From UMGS1124 sp045541255 (GTDB lineage Bacteria; Bacillota_I; Bacilli_A; RF39; UBA660): 61,293 nt of DNA. Both the position numbers and the translations under genes were made by a program. The notes under the pieces were generated by a model. The model was not told where the DNA came from, ran no database searches, and saw nothing but the letters and a program-made list of their open reading frames with translations. Location of the stretch: assembly GCA_045541255.1 (NCBI GenBank), contig JAZQIU010000051.1:1-61293 (forward strand). Direction: 5' to 3'. Below are positions 1 through 8,512 of this stretch, piece by piece. The stretch's first letter is position 1; every line of letters begins with the position of its first letter.

Positions 1-165
1 GGAAATATAATTATTAAACCAGAACTAGATTATGAAATTGAAGAAAGTTCTACAATAGAATATTATAAATATGAACAAGAATTAAACAACTTAATCAACT
101 CATACAAAGAATGTGGATTTCAAAAAATCCAAAATACAAAATACATGATATTAGTAAATGAATAA
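1..165 (+). CDS. C-terminal fragment of an unknown protein
   Basis: The window opens inside a reading frame that runs for 54 codons to a TAA at 163-165. The visible tail is charged, rich in Glu, Asn and Tyr, and ends in KYMILVNE. No motif is recognisable and no function can be given. It is followed at once by a terminator whose stem begins in the stop codon, so this is the real 3' end of a plus-strand unit. Confidence 0.6.
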   Translation, partial: GNIIIKPELDYEIEESSTIEYYKYEQELNNLINSYKECGFQKIQNTKYMILVNE

Positions 166-190
166 AGTATTAGTAATCTAATACTTTTTT
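164..190 (+). terminator. Rho-independent terminator after the partial gene
   Basis: Ten-bp inverted repeat AAAGTATTAG / CTAATACTTT with a 4-nt loop, followed by a T run. Confidence 0.8.
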
Positions 191-234
191 GTATGTTTTT
201 TTACTTTTATTACATATTAATTATAGGTGATATT

Positions 235-762
235 ATGAGTTTAAAAAAACAAAAAATTATAAGTATATTTATAGCATTTGGTTTATGCTTTCCTCTACAC
301 TTTTTATATGATAAATTTCCATCTTTCTTTACTAGTATATTTAGTCCTGTAAACGAAAGTATTTGGGAACATATGAAATTATTATTTGGAAGTATAATTA
401 TTACCGGTATAATACAAAAAATATACTTAATAATTAAAAAAGAAAAAATAAAAAATATATGTTTTTCAAATTTTATAGGAGCTTGTTTTTCTATCCCAAT
501 ATATTTAATAATATTTTTACCACTATATTCTATTATTGGTGAAAGTATGGTGTTAGCAATTTCAGTAATGTTAATTAGTATAATACTCGCTGAATATATT
601 TCATATAAATTAACTTTTGTTAAAGATTTTAAATTAGAAAAATTAACAATATTATTTGTAATAATAACTTATATAATATTTACTCTATTATCTTATTATC
701 CAATAAAAAATGATTTATTTATAGATAAAAAGACTTCTAGTTATGGGATATCAAAAAAATAA
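235..762 (+). CDS. Multi-pass membrane protein (DUF6512-like)
   Basis: A 175-residue protein with about five hydrophobic segments separated by short basic loops (KKEKIK near residues 67-72). The start at 235 is preferred over an upstream in-frame ATG at 193 because AGGTGA lies 4-5 nt before it and the upstream extension is very AT-rich. The motif SPVNESIWEHMKLLFG near the N terminus is typical of small Bacillota membrane proteins of the DUF6512 group, whose function is unknown. It stands alone between two terminators. Confidence 0.75.
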   Translation: MSLKKQKIISIFIAFGLCFPLHFLYDKFPSFFTSIFSPVNESIWEHMKLLFGSIIITGIIQKIYLIIKKEKIKNICFSNFIGACFSIPIYLIIFLPLYSIIGESMVLAISVMLISIILAEYISYKLTFVKDFKLEKLTILFVIITYIIFTLLSYYPIKNDLFIDKKTSSYGISKK

Positions 763-788
763 CTACCTTTTAAAGGTAGTTTTATTTC
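754..788. terminator. Bidirectional terminator between convergent genes
   Basis: Arms AACTACCTT / AAGGTAGTT (761-769, 773-781), with an A run on the left and a T-rich flank on the right. It serves both the plus-strand membrane gene and the minus-strand nucleotidyltransferase gene. Confidence 0.8.
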
Positions 789-1560
789 TAGATTTAATTA
801 AAATTCTATATTCTTCATCCTCTAATTCAACATTCCTTCTAGCATAAGCATATAATTGATTAGCTTTATTTATCATATTTGTTTTATTTAAAGAAGAATC
901 AGCGATAGCATCTAAATATAAATCAATGAATTCCTGTTCGGGGATATTTTCTTTATAAAATGATTTCCTATAATTTTCATCAGTATAAACTCTAAAAACT
1001 TTAGAAGTTTGTACTTCAGGTAAGCCATTTAATCGATGATAAAATTTACGAATCTTTTCAAGAGTTAAATGATATAAATGAAAAAAGTAAAGACTATCAT
1101 CTTCAAATGCTTTATTTAATTTTTCCATTCTATTATTAAGAATTGATACATATTCTCTAGCATCTTCTTTTTCTAAAGCTGGTAAAGGTTTAGAAAACTT
1201 ATTTAAAGCATATTCTTGTAACTTTTTTAATTCACCATTTTTATCAAATATAATTCTTGAAGTACCTATTATAGATAATAGTGCATTATTTTGATTTAAA
1301 TAATCATTATCTATTGATAAATATAAGTCACTAATAGGCTTTTCAAAATATTCAATACGAATACCATCAATATATTTTGTTCCTCTTATTAAATGGTTTA
1401 AATCTACATCATCAAAAATAACATGTAAATCAATATCAGATTTTTTATTATTATATCCAGTTAAAAAACTACCATAAAAGAAAACTCCTAAAACATGGTT
1501 ATTTTCTAAATATTCCATACTTTTAATAAATTTATCAATAATTAAAGATACTTCAGCCAT
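763..1560 (-). CDS. Nucleotidyltransferase-fold protein
   Basis: A 265-residue protein whose N terminus shows the polymerase-beta-like nucleotidyltransferase signature: GSFLTG near residues 31-36 followed by the DID pair (SDIDLHV), with a likely third acidic residue in RIEYFE. The remainder is helical and resembles the C-terminal part of stand-alone MNT-fold transferases such as aminoglycoside adenylyltransferase-like enzymes. The substrate cannot be read from sequence. It lies 28 bp downstream of the cytidine deaminase-like gene, probably in the same transcript, and ends in a shared bidirectional terminator. Confidence 0.75.
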   Translation of the reverse strand: MAEVSLIIDKFIKSMEYLENNHVLGVFFYGSFLTGYNNKKSDIDLHVIFDDVDLNHLIRGTKYIDGIRIEYFEKPISDLYLSIDNDYLNQNNALLSIIGTSRIIFDKNGELKKLQEYALNKFSKPLPALEKEDAREYVSILNNRMEKLNKAFEDDSLYFFHLYHLTLEKIRKFYHRLNGLPEVQTSKVFRVYTDENYRKSFYKENIPEQEFIDLYLDAIADSSLNKTNMINKANQLYAYARRNVELEDEEYRILIKSRNKTTFKR

Positions 1561-1588
1561 ATTACTTTCCCCCCTGTTTTATCATAGA

Positions 1589-2008
1589 TTACTTATTATA
1601 TCTTTTATCTCCCCACCAATTAGGAATTAAATCTTTTAATAATACAATCTCTCTTTTATCATAATCAGTCATAATTTCCATATTTCTATTTTCATAATCC
1701 AATTGCATTAAAAATTCTCTACAAGCACCACAAGGCATACCACCATTATTTTTAGGTGCTTCTTTTCTAAAGGCAATCATTCTTTTTATCTTTGTTTCTC
1801 CAGTACTCATATACATATTAAGAGCGGCAACCCTTTCTGCACATAAATTCATTACTCCACTTGCACTTTCAATACAGAAACCTGTAAATATTTGTCCACT
1901 TTCACTTTCTACAGCAGCTACAACATGATGAGCTTGTATAAACGGAGATACTTCCTCAGGATGATACTCTTCCTTTGCTTTTAAATACATTTTTTCCCAT
2001 ATATCCAT
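1589..2008 (-). CDS. Cytidine deaminase-like zinc hydrolase
   Basis: A 139-residue protein with the zinc-site motifs of the cytidine/deoxycytidylate deaminase superfamily: CAER (Cys plus catalytic Glu) near residue 54 and PCGACREF near residue 90. Length and motif spacing match the homotetrameric CDA/blasticidin-S deaminase class that hydrolyses cytidine or a related base to the uridine form. The ATG at 2008 follows AGGAG at good spacing; an in-frame ATG at 2056 would add 16 hydrophobic residues over the promoter region and is rejected. A TATAAT-like -10 lies near 2034-2040. Pyrimidine salvage is likely, but the exact substrate is open. Confidence 0.8.
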   Translation of the reverse strand: MDIWEKMYLKAKEEYHPEEVSPFIQAHHVVAAVESESGQIFTGFCIESASGVMNLCAERVAALNMYMSTGETKIKRMIAFRKEAPKNNGGMPCGACREFLMQLDYENRNMEIMTDYDKREIVLLKDLIPNWWGDKRYNK

Positions 2009-2070
2009 TATTATCAACTCCTTTAATATTACAAATATTATAGCACATTTTAACAAAAACTTTTTAAATA

Positions 2071-2098
2071 AAAAAGTATTAGAATTCTAATACTTTTT
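2071..2098 (-). terminator. Terminator after the NDT-like gene
   Basis: Palindromic stem AAAAAGTATTAG / CTAATACTTTTT with central AATT. It overlaps the last codons of the upstream gene. The stem core is the same as the terminator at 164. Confidence 0.75.
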
Positions 2099-3154
2099 AT
2101 TTTTTTTATATGTATTAACAATAAATTTACTTTTATTTAAAATTCTGTCTATAGAAGAAGATATTGTATCTGTTGAAGATACATAAAACTCCCACATTTC
2201 AATATATTTCGTAAAAGCTTTACTAAATTTACGTTCCTTAAAATCTTTTAATTTAAAATCACTTGTTAATTTATCTAATCTGTCATTAGCATCATCTATT
2301 TGATTTTGAGATATTTCTAAATCTTTCATTATCTTTTTAACTTCTTGTATAGGTAAATCTTCTATTTCTAATAAAGAAAGATAACAATTTTCAAGATGAT
2401 TCCAATACTCAGAAATTGATATAGTATGTTCTTCCAATTGTATAGCTAAAGTCTCTATTGGAAAAGCTAATTTTCTAAATATATTTTTTATTAAAGAAGA
2501 ATTATCATTTACGCTTTGTTTTCTAATATCAATAATTTCAAATGTTGATTCTTTTATAAGATTACAAGTTCCATGAATTTCTTCACATATAACCGATATT
2601 TCTTTATTTATATTCCCTAAATATTTTTTTATTTCTATTTCATACTCAGAAAAACTCATTTGTTCTATTTGAGGTATATTAGAATCTAAATTCATAGGAA
2701 TAGTTGTATTTAATTCTACTGATGGTAAATAATCAGAAACTGGATTACCATATTTTATAGAACCATCAATAGCACCATCTAATAATTCTCTTAATTTCTT
2801 CTTTAAAATAGGAATTTTATGAAAAATCATATTATATTCATTAGCTTTATAAGATTTTATATCAAATGGCAATTCAGAAATATTTTGAGTAATAATTATA
2901 ACTTTTTTATTCATTGCATGTGCCAATCCTAACTCATAAAAAACATTTGGATTTAACCCCGTCAAATCAGCAATCACGACATCAGCCATATTTATACCCT
3001 CAACAATGTTTTGTAATATATTTTGTTGGTTTTCTAAATCTCCTGCATTAATAAATTCATACTCTTTTGAAAATTCATATTTTAACTCTTCAAATAAAGA
3101 GAAAAAATCATCTTCAAATGGCATAATAACAAATACTTTAGGTCTTACTTTCAT
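2087..3154 (-). CDS. Nucleoside deoxyribosyltransferase/TIR-like nucleotide-binding protein with helical tail
   Basis: The N-terminal ~130 residues carry VFVIMPFEDDF, then ADVVIADLTG and NPNVFYELGLAHA, then PFDI. This is the Rossmann-like pattern of nucleoside 2-deoxyribosyltransferase/TIR-like domains often found in bacterial effector or immunity proteins. The remaining ~220 residues are predicted helical or coiled-coil and not recognised. The start at 3154 is chosen because GGGGG lies about 9 nt upstream; an in-frame ATG at 3205 would overlap glyQS. The gene sits 31 bp after glyQS, so it is probably under the same T-box. A role in NAD or nucleoside turnover is possible but not shown. Confidence 0.65.
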   Translation of the reverse strand: MKVRPKVFVIMPFEDDFFSLFEELKYEFSKEYEFINAGDLENQQNILQNIVEGINMADVVIADLTGLNPNVFYELGLAHAMNKKVIIITQNISELPFDIKSYKANEYNMIFHKIPILKKKLRELLDGAIDGSIKYGNPVSDYLPSVELNTTIPMNLDSNIPQIEQMSFSEYEIEIKKYLGNINKEISVICEEIHGTCNLIKESTFEIIDIRKQSVNDNSSLIKNIFRKLAFPIETLAIQLEEHTISISEYWNHLENCYLSLLEIEDLPIQEVKKIMKDLEISQNQIDDANDRLDKLTSDFKLKDFKERKFSKAFTKYIEMWEFYVSSTDTISSSIDRILNKSKFIVNTYKKNKKY

Positions 3155-3185
3155 TTCTTTATTCCCCCAGTCTAAAACAAAAGAA

Positions 3186-4556
3186 TTAGTATTTAATTCT
3201 TTCATTAATGTAATTTACTAATTCTTCTATTTTTATAGTTTCTTGAGACATTGTATCTCTATCTCTAATTGTTACAGTATTATTTTCTAATGATTCATCA
3301 TCTATAGTTATTGCAAAAGGTGTACCTATTGCATCACATCTTCTATAACGTTTACCAATACTTCCTGCTTCATCATAAGTAACATTAAATTCACTACATA
3401 ATTTAGCATATACTTCCATAGCTTTATCACTATGCTTTTTCTTTATTAAAGGTAAAATTGTTGCTTTAACAGGAGCTAAATATGGATGTACTTTAAATAC
3501 TTCTCTAACATCTCCTGATGCAATTTCTTCGCGTTTTAATCCGTCACATAATACTGCTAAGAATAATCTATCTAATCCTACACTAGGTTCAATAACATAT
3601 GGTAAATACTTTTCATTTGTTTCAGGATCTAAATATCTTAAATCTTGTTTAGAATGTTCCATATGTACACCTAAATCATAATCAGTTCTATCAGCAATTC
3701 CCCATAATTCACCCCAACCAATAGGATAATTATATTCTATATCAGTTGTTGCTTTTGAATAAAAAGATAACTCTTCTTTTTTATGATCTCTAAATCTTAA
3801 ATTATTAGCATCTATTCCTAAACTTTTTAAGAAATCCATACAATAATTTTTATAATAACCAAACCATTCTAAATCAGTATTTGGTTTACAGAAAAACTCT
3901 AATTCCATTTGTTCAAATTCACGCGTACGGAAAATAAAGTTTCCAGGTGTAATTTCATTTCTAAAACTCTTACCAGTTTGACCAATACCAAAAGGTAATT
4001 TAGTTCTCATACTTCTTTGTACATTTAAGAAATTTGTAAAAATACCTTGAGCTGTTTCTCCTCTTAAATAACAAATACTTTTAGAATCATCTGTAACTCC
4101 AATATGAGTTTCAAATAATAAATTAAATTTTCTTATATCAGTAAATTCCCCGCTACCACATTTAGGACAAGCGATTTCATTATCTTTAATAAAATCTTCT
4201 AATTTTTTATTATCCCATCCATCTCCAGTTTCTTTACCATTTGTAAAATCTTCAATTAATTTATCCGCTCTATATCTAGCTTTACATTTCTTACAATCTA
4301 ATAATGGATCTGCAAATGATGCAACGTGACCTGAAGCTACCCAAACTTGTGGATTCATTAAAATTGCAGCGTCCAACCCATAATTATATGGATTTTCTTG
4401 AATAAATTTTTTCCACCATGCACGTCTAATATTTTCTTTTAATTCTTTACCTATAGGACCGTAATCCCAAGTATTTGATAAACCTCCATATATTTCACTT
4501 CCTTGAAATATAAAACCATATTGTTTTGAATAATTTACTATATCATCCATTTTCAT
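3186..4556 (-). CDS. glyQS: Glycyl-tRNA synthetase, single-chain type
   Basis: A 456-residue class II synthetase of the homodimeric type that charges tRNA-Gly with glycine in the cytosol. Visible hallmarks are YGGLSNTWDYGPIG at the N terminus (motif-1 region), the FRNEITPGNFIFRTREFEQME motif-2 region and the late SVGLDRLFLAVL motif 3. The insertion contains CKKC and CPKCG, a zinc-ribbon-like element. Length is normal for the family. It lies 2 bp downstream of the LOG-family gene and both follow a T-box leader, so expression should respond to uncharged tRNA-Gly. A second Met two codons in (4550) is an alternative start. Confidence 0.95.
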   Translation of the reverse strand: MKMDDIVNYSKQYGFIFQGSEIYGGLSNTWDYGPIGKELKENIRRAWWKKFIQENPYNYGLDAAILMNPQVWVASGHVASFADPLLDCKKCKARYRADKLIEDFTNGKETGDGWDNKKLEDFIKDNEIACPKCGSGEFTDIRKFNLLFETHIGVTDDSKSICYLRGETAQGIFTNFLNVQRSMRTKLPFGIGQTGKSFRNEITPGNFIFRTREFEQMELEFFCKPNTDLEWFGYYKNYCMDFLKSLGIDANNLRFRDHKKEELSFYSKATTDIEYNYPIGWGELWGIADRTDYDLGVHMEHSKQDLRYLDPETNEKYLPYVIEPSVGLDRLFLAVLCDGLKREEIASGDVREVFKVHPYLAPVKATILPLIKKKHSDKAMEVYAKLCSEFNVTYDEAGSIGKRYRRCDAIGTPFAITIDDESLENNTVTIRDRDTMSQETIKIEELVNYINERIKY

Positions 4557-4558
4557 AA

Positions 4559-5104
4559 TTACTTCTCCTTAACCATACTTTCTTCAACTATTTTTTCTAC
4601 ATCACTAACACTATTTGCTATATAGAAACAATCAAATAAAGATTCAGAAATAAATTCTGTTTCTATATTTTTCTTCATCCAATTAATTATGTTATCATAA
4701 AATCCTTCATAATTAACAATGATAATTTTTTTATTACCTAATGAAGCTCTATACTCTTCTATAGCACATGTTAATTCTGCTAATGTTCCTATTCCACCAG
4801 GTAATATTACTATATAGTCACTTCTAAAATACATTTTTTGAAATCTAACTAATGTATCCTTAACTCTATAACATTTTGCCTTAGGAATTTTTTTAAAATC
4901 TCTTTCATATTTAGGAACAGTATAAGCATAAATCTTTCTATTATTTTTAACAAACGCTTTATAACAAGCTCCCATCATAGATTCATTTGCAGCACCAAAT
5001 ACTAAATCAAAATTTCTAGTAGCGAATACATTTGAAACTTCACTAGCCAAATTTAAAAAACTCTCTAAACTAGTACTATATGCACTAGCTATAAATACTT
5101 TCAT
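4559..5104 (-). CDS. LOG-family (lysine decarboxylase-like) Rossmann protein
   Basis: A 181-residue protein with the family signature PGGIGTLAEL near residues 102-111 and a preceding Arg/Lys-rich strand. LOG-family proteins include cytokinin riboside 5'-phosphate phosphoribohydrolases that split a base from a nucleoside monophosphate; the bacterial substrate is often unknown. AAAAAAAGGAGG gives a strong ribosome binding site 6 nt before the ATG. It is the first gene after the T-box and is followed 2 bp later by glyQS, an uncommon partner for a tRNA synthetase. Confidence 0.8.
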   Translation of the reverse strand: MKVFIASAYSTSLESFLNLASEVSNVFATRNFDLVFGAANESMMGACYKAFVKNNRKIYAYTVPKYERDFKKIPKAKCYRVKDTLVRFQKMYFRSDYIVILPGGIGTLAELTCAIEEYRASLGNKKIIIVNYEGFYDNIINWMKKNIETEFISESLFDCFYIANSVSDVEKIVEESMVKEK

Positions 5105-5229
5105 AAATAACCTCCTTTTTTTAATAAAAAAAAGACTTAATTATAGGGGCGAAAAAATCGCGGTCCCACCCTACTTTTGTCTCTTGTATCTTCATAGCTC
5201 GGAATTTTCCACATTCGTCATCACTTACA
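5105..5229 (-). promoter_or_regulatory. T-box leader (probably tRNA-Gly sensing), short form
   Basis: The minus strand at 5172-5159 reads AGGGTGGGACCGCG, the conserved T-box sequence. It can pair as AGGG/CCCT and GCG/CGC around a 7-nt bulge TGGGACC, the standard antiterminator shape. Only about 58 nt separate the likely transcription start from the T-box, much less than a full stem I. The only GGN triplet in that stretch is GGA in TGTGGAAAA, a candidate specifier. A T run and the downstream Shine-Dalgarno (ribosome-binding) sequence could be part of the regulated fold. The following genes include glyQS, which fits glycine sensing. Confidence 0.85.
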
Positions 5230-5235
5230 TAATAT

Positions 5236-5264
5236 ATTCTATTATATTTTTTTTATTTTGTAAA
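5236..5264 (-). promoter_or_regulatory. Promoter of the T-box operon
   Basis: TTTACA (5264-5259), 17-bp spacer, TAGAAT (5241-5236) on the minus strand; predicted start near 5229. Confidence 0.6.
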
Positions 5265-5295
5265 CATTTTATGATATATTAATTATGGTGATTTT

Positions 5296-5649
5296 ATGAA
5301 ATTAGTTGGTGAATCATATTTAGAAATCAAAAAAAGTAAATTTTATGGTTTACTATATGAAATAAATTCTATAGATGAAGTAAATGAAATATTAGAAAAC
5401 TTAAAAAAAGAACACAAAAAGGCAAGACATTTTCCATATGCTTACAAAATAAATAATACTGCAAAAAAAACTGATGACAAAGAACCTAGTGGTACATGTG
5501 GAACTCCACTATTAAATGTATTAGAAAGAAATAATTTAAATAACCACTTAATAGTAGTTATAAGATATTTTGGAGGAGTTAAATTAGGTGCTGGACCATT
5601 ACTCAGAAGTTATAGCAAATGCGCTAATGAAGTTATAAATTTAAAATAA
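5296..5649 (+). CDS. IMPACT/YigZ family protein, N-terminal domain only
   Basis: A 117-residue protein containing the UPF0029 core: SKFYG, ARHFPYAYKI, DDKEPSGTCGTPLLNVLE and VVIRYFGGVKLGAGPL. Bacterial YigZ proteins are usually about 200 residues with a second ferredoxin-like domain; this one stops after the first domain. The family is linked to translation control in eukaryotes, while the bacterial role is unclear. GGTGAT lies just upstream of the ATG. It is followed 29 bp later by a membrane protein gene on the same strand. Confidence 0.85.
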   Translation: MKLVGESYLEIKKSKFYGLLYEINSIDEVNEILENLKKEHKKARHFPYAYKINNTAKKTDDKEPSGTCGTPLLNVLERNNLNNHLIVVIRYFGGVKLGAGPLLRSYSKCANEVINLK

Positions 5650-5678
5650 TTGAATAGTATTTATTAGGTGATTAACTA

Positions 5679-6038
5679 ATGAATACTTTTTATAAATATA
5701 TAAAATCATTAATTATATTTTTAATTTCAATTGTTACTATACCAATATTTTTAACTATATTTAATTTATTAAAACTAAAAACAAATAGAATTATGATTAT
5801 AATTATTGGTTCTTTATTAATGTTTATTATAGGACTAATATTAGGTAAAAAAAGTGAAGCGAAAGGATATTTACAAGGTTTACTCCTCTCAGTAATAACA
5901 ATACTAATATTAGTTATTCTATCATTAATATTTAGATTTCCTCTTAATATAAATACTTTAATATATTATGTTATACTTACTATCACAACTATATTTGGCT
6001 CTATGATTGGAATAAACAAAAAAACGAAGACTAATTAA
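5679..6038 (+). CDS. TIGR04086-like small membrane protein
   Basis: A 119-residue protein with four hydrophobic segments and the small motif GLILGKKSEAKGYLQGLL between segments 2 and 3, as in the TIGR04086/YrzE-like group of Bacillota membrane proteins. Function is unknown. AGGTGAT precedes the ATG. It is likely co-transcribed with the IMPACT gene and ends at the terminator at 6026. Confidence 0.7.
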   Translation: MNTFYKYIKSLIIFLISIVTIPIFLTIFNLLKLKTNRIMIIIIGSLLMFIIGLILGKKSEAKGYLQGLLLSVITILILVILSLIFRFPLNINTLIYYVILTITTIFGSMIGINKKTKTN

Positions 6039-6052
6039 AGTCTTCATTTTTT
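6015..6052. terminator. Bidirectional terminator between convergent genes
   Basis: Arms GAAGACT / AGTCTTC (6026-6032, 6039-6045), with an A run on the left and TTTTTT on the right. Confidence 0.8.
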
Positions 6053-6811
6053 ATTATATTTTTTTATTTTAATATTTTGTATATGATAATTAATTCTTAA
6101 TAATAATTTAGTAGGAACTAACCTTGTCATAAAAACTGCAAGTTTTATTTTAAACGTAGGAATAATTATTAATTTGTTTTTAAACATATTATCTATTGCA
6201 TATTTAGCAACATATTCACTTGTCGCACTTTTTGTATTAAAACTACCACCAGCTACATTATTAAAATTTGTATCAACAGGTCCAGGACATAAAACAGATA
6301 CTTTTACATTAGAATTTACTTGTCTTAATTCCTCATATATTGCTAAACTTTCCTTTAAAACATAATTTTTAGTTGAATAATAAGTAGATAATTTAGGTCC
6401 AGCCATAAATCCTGCAGTAGAGGCAACATTCATTATATATCCCTTATCTTTTTTTACAAAATCTTGCAAAAATAACTTAGTTAAAATATGTACTGCAACG
6501 ATATTTAAATTTATCATATTTAACTCTCTACTCAAATCAGTATCTACAAAATTACCAAATAAACCAAAACCTGCATTATTTATTAAAATATCAATATCTT
6601 TATCTTTAGTTATTTCATATAACTTATATACATTATCTTGTACACTTAAATCTATATCTATTACTTCCACATCAGTCTTACACTTCTCTTTAACAGAATT
6701 TAAAGCATCAATATTTCTACCTACCAATATTAAATCTATTCCCTTACTAGATAGATAATAAGCCATATCTCTACCTATTCCACTACTACCACCAGTAATT
6801 AATGCTTTCAT
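6044..6811 (-). CDS. Short-chain dehydrogenase/reductase
   Basis: A 255-residue Rossmann oxidoreductase with the classical SDR motifs: TGGSSGIG (cofactor loop, residues 6-13), NNAG near 88, a Ser in NVASTAG near 135 and YSTKN (catalytic YxxxK) near 149-153. GRN after the second strand suggests NADP(H) preference. The substrate is not predictable; related enzymes reduce carbonyls in lipid or envelope metabolism. The gene overlaps the end of the PAP2 gene by 4 bp, so the two are translationally linked. Confidence 0.85.
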   Translation of the reverse strand: MKALITGGSSGIGRDMAYYLSSKGIDLILVGRNIDALNSVKEKCKTDVEVIDIDLSVQDNVYKLYEITKDKDIDILINNAGFGLFGNFVDTDLSRELNMINLNIVAVHILTKLFLQDFVKKDKGYIMNVASTAGFMAGPKLSTYYSTKNYVLKESLAIYEELRQVNSNVKVSVLCPGPVDTNFNNVAGGSFNTKSATSEYVAKYAIDNMFKNKLIIIPTFKIKLAVFMTRLVPTKLLLRINYHIQNIKIKKYNKK

Positions 6812-7410
6812 AATAAATTCCTTCTTTCTAATATATCAATCATCAATAATAAATACGATGTTGCTAAACAAGCACCAGCCATCACATCACTAAAAAAATG
6901 TGCTCCCAAATATATTCTGCTCACCATAATCAAAATTATTAATACAGTTAATAAACTATTAATTATATATTTATACACTTTTTCTAATTTTGTTTTATTA
7001 ATTAAATATATTAAAAAACCATAAAATACAACTGCTACCATACTATGACCACTTGGAAAAGAATATGTTGTCTCCGTTACTAAATTAATTAATGTTGGTC
7101 TTTCCCTTTTAATAATTACTTTTAAAATATTATTAATAAATACTTCTCCTAAAATTATCCAATTTATAATTAATGGCAACTTACCTTTAAATAAACTAAG
7201 AATAAATAAAAGTATTACAATACAAGTTATAAACTTAGTACTTGCTAAAAAAGTAATATACTTCATAAAATTTGTAAACCAATTACTTTTAAAATTTATA
7301 ATCAAATCATAAACAATATCATCTAAAAAATTAACTCTATTAAATAGATATAACATTAAAAATAATATAAATAAAATAAATGTACTAATAATCAAAATTC
7401 TTCTTTTCAT
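6808..7410 (-). CDS. PAP2-family membrane phosphatase
   Basis: About 200 residues with six hydrophobic segments and the three phosphatase motifs of the PAP2/acid phosphatase superfamily: KRERPTL, then YSFPSGHSM, then SRIYLGAHFFSDV. Such enzymes dephosphorylate undecaprenyl pyrophosphate, phosphatidylglycerol phosphate or phosphatidic acid on the outer membrane face. The ATG at 7410 (MKRRILI) is favoured because the upstream extension would cross the oapA terminator. A TTGTGAT sequence stands in the ribosome binding site position. It overlaps the SDR gene downstream. Confidence 0.85.
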   Translation of the reverse strand: MKRRILIISTFILFILFLMLYLFNRVNFLDDIVYDLIINFKSNWFTNFMKYITFLASTKFITCIVILLFILSLFKGKLPLIINWIILGEVFINNILKVIIKRERPTLINLVTETTYSFPSGHSMVAVVFYGFLIYLINKTKLEKVYKYIINSLLTVLIILIMVSRIYLGAHFFSDVMAGACLATSYLLLMIDILERRNLL

Positions 7411-7435
7411 AATATCACAATTAAAGTATATCATA

Positions 7436-7470
7436 ACATAAAAAAAATAATTCATATTTTTAGAATTATT
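7436..7470 (-). terminator. Terminator after oapA
   Basis: Arms AATAATTC / GAATTATT, then a T run on the minus strand. Confidence 0.7.
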
Positions 7471-7488
7471 ATTTATTTTATGTAAACA

Positions 7489-8007
7489 TTATTTTAATTT
7501 AAAAACACTTTTTATCTTACCAACGATAAATACTATATCATCACACTTCTTTATTGCAACACGTTTAAATATAGCTTTACCACCTACTGTTAATGAAGAT
7601 ATAATAGCTGATACTATAATAGAACTTATTGCAATATTACCACCAAAAAATTTTGATAAACTTATTGAAACCATCGCTCCCATACCACCACTTATTATTC
7701 CACATATATCTCCTATAACATCATTACAAACACTTGATACTTTTACTGAGTTTTTTATAAGACTTAAAGATTCTTTAGCACCTTTAATTTTTCTTGAAGA
7801 TTTTGCATGAAAAGTAGCTTCATTACTTGTCAAGCTCGCTGTACCTATCATATCAAATACTATACCTATAGCAATAACTAATATAGTAATTATTATCATT
7901 ACAACAATATTAGCATTAGATGTTATTGCATTAGATATAAAACTAAATATCACTGAAAGAAAAAAAGTCATTAAAAAAACTTTATATATCCAGTTATCTT
8001 TTTTCAT
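7489..8007 (-). CDS. oapA: OLE-associated protein A (OapA)-like membrane protein
   Basis: A 172-residue protein with about four membrane segments and the central motif FHAKSSRKIKGAKESL followed by CNDVIGDICGIISGG, which contains DxxxD. That pattern matches my recollection of OapA proteins, which bind OLE RNA at the membrane and are often mis-annotated as CorB-like Mg/Co transporters. A long non-coding RNA directly upstream on the same strand is the expected arrangement. AAGGGGTG before the ATG serves as ribosome binding site. If this is OapA, the complex is tied to stress and magnesium homeostasis in other Bacillota. Confidence 0.75.
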   Translation of the reverse strand: MKKDNWIYKVFLMTFFLSVIFSFISNAITSNANIVVMIIITILVIAIGIVFDMIGTASLTSNEATFHAKSSRKIKGAKESLSLIKNSVKVSSVCNDVIGDICGIISGGMGAMVSISLSKFFGGNIAISSIIVSAIISSLTVGGKAIFKRVAIKKCDDIVFIVGKIKSVFKLK

Positions 8008-8019
8008 TTACCGACACCC

Positions 8020-8505
8020 CTTATATAAAGTTGGAATTTTTGTATGGTATGTTATAAATTAATTTTACGGCTTTGGTCGAGTTGAATTTCTCTATTTCCT
8101 CTCCGTCGGTTACCCTAAGGCGATTTCTCTTTATAAGGAAATAATTAAAAGTCACCTATTTAATTACTCGATTACCACTTAGTCCGTACTTCAAACCTTA
8201 TAACTTGACACGCTAGAAGTTTTCCTTAACACAACTAACCTATCCTTATTCGCTTTTGCAACTATATTTTCATGAATTAAAATCGTCAATCCCATATAAT
8301 CACTCACGACATGCACTTTTTGTAATACTATTGACGCAATAAAAGGATTTAAATTGTATGCCATTACAATCGTCCTTAAATTTTAAATTATATATCCACC
8401 CTAATTTGGGCAACTAAAGCAAATATACAAAGTGTCATTCGTACAATTGATGGATTTTTAGCCCCACCTTCAAATAGTGTTTATGACTAGCATAATGCAC
8501 CACAC
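8020..8505 (-). ncRNA. Probable OLE RNA (ornate, large)
   Basis: A roughly 485-nt stretch with no convincing gene, clearly less AT-rich than its flanks and full of short G/C-containing helices. It begins after a perfect sigma-A promoter and runs directly into the ribosome binding site of the oapA-like gene. OLE RNAs are large structured RNAs encoded just upstream of oapA in Bacillota; most are about 600 nt, so this would be a short form. The identification rests on synteny, size and composition, not on a covariance search. RNase P RNA and tmRNA were considered and do not fit. Confidence 0.7.
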
Positions 8506-8512
8506 GAATAAA

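Noticed and set aside
8191..8364. 57-codon reading frame on the minus strand inside the OLE-like region with an AAGGACG leader
   Set aside because: Codon use differs from neighbours, it lies in a region that looks structured, and OLE RNAs have no conserved coding frame. It could be re-opened if the OLE model does not match.
8020..8505. RNase P RNA or tmRNA
   Set aside because: No RNase P P4 core (GAGGAAAGTCC type) and no tRNA-like ends with a tag frame ending in ALAA.
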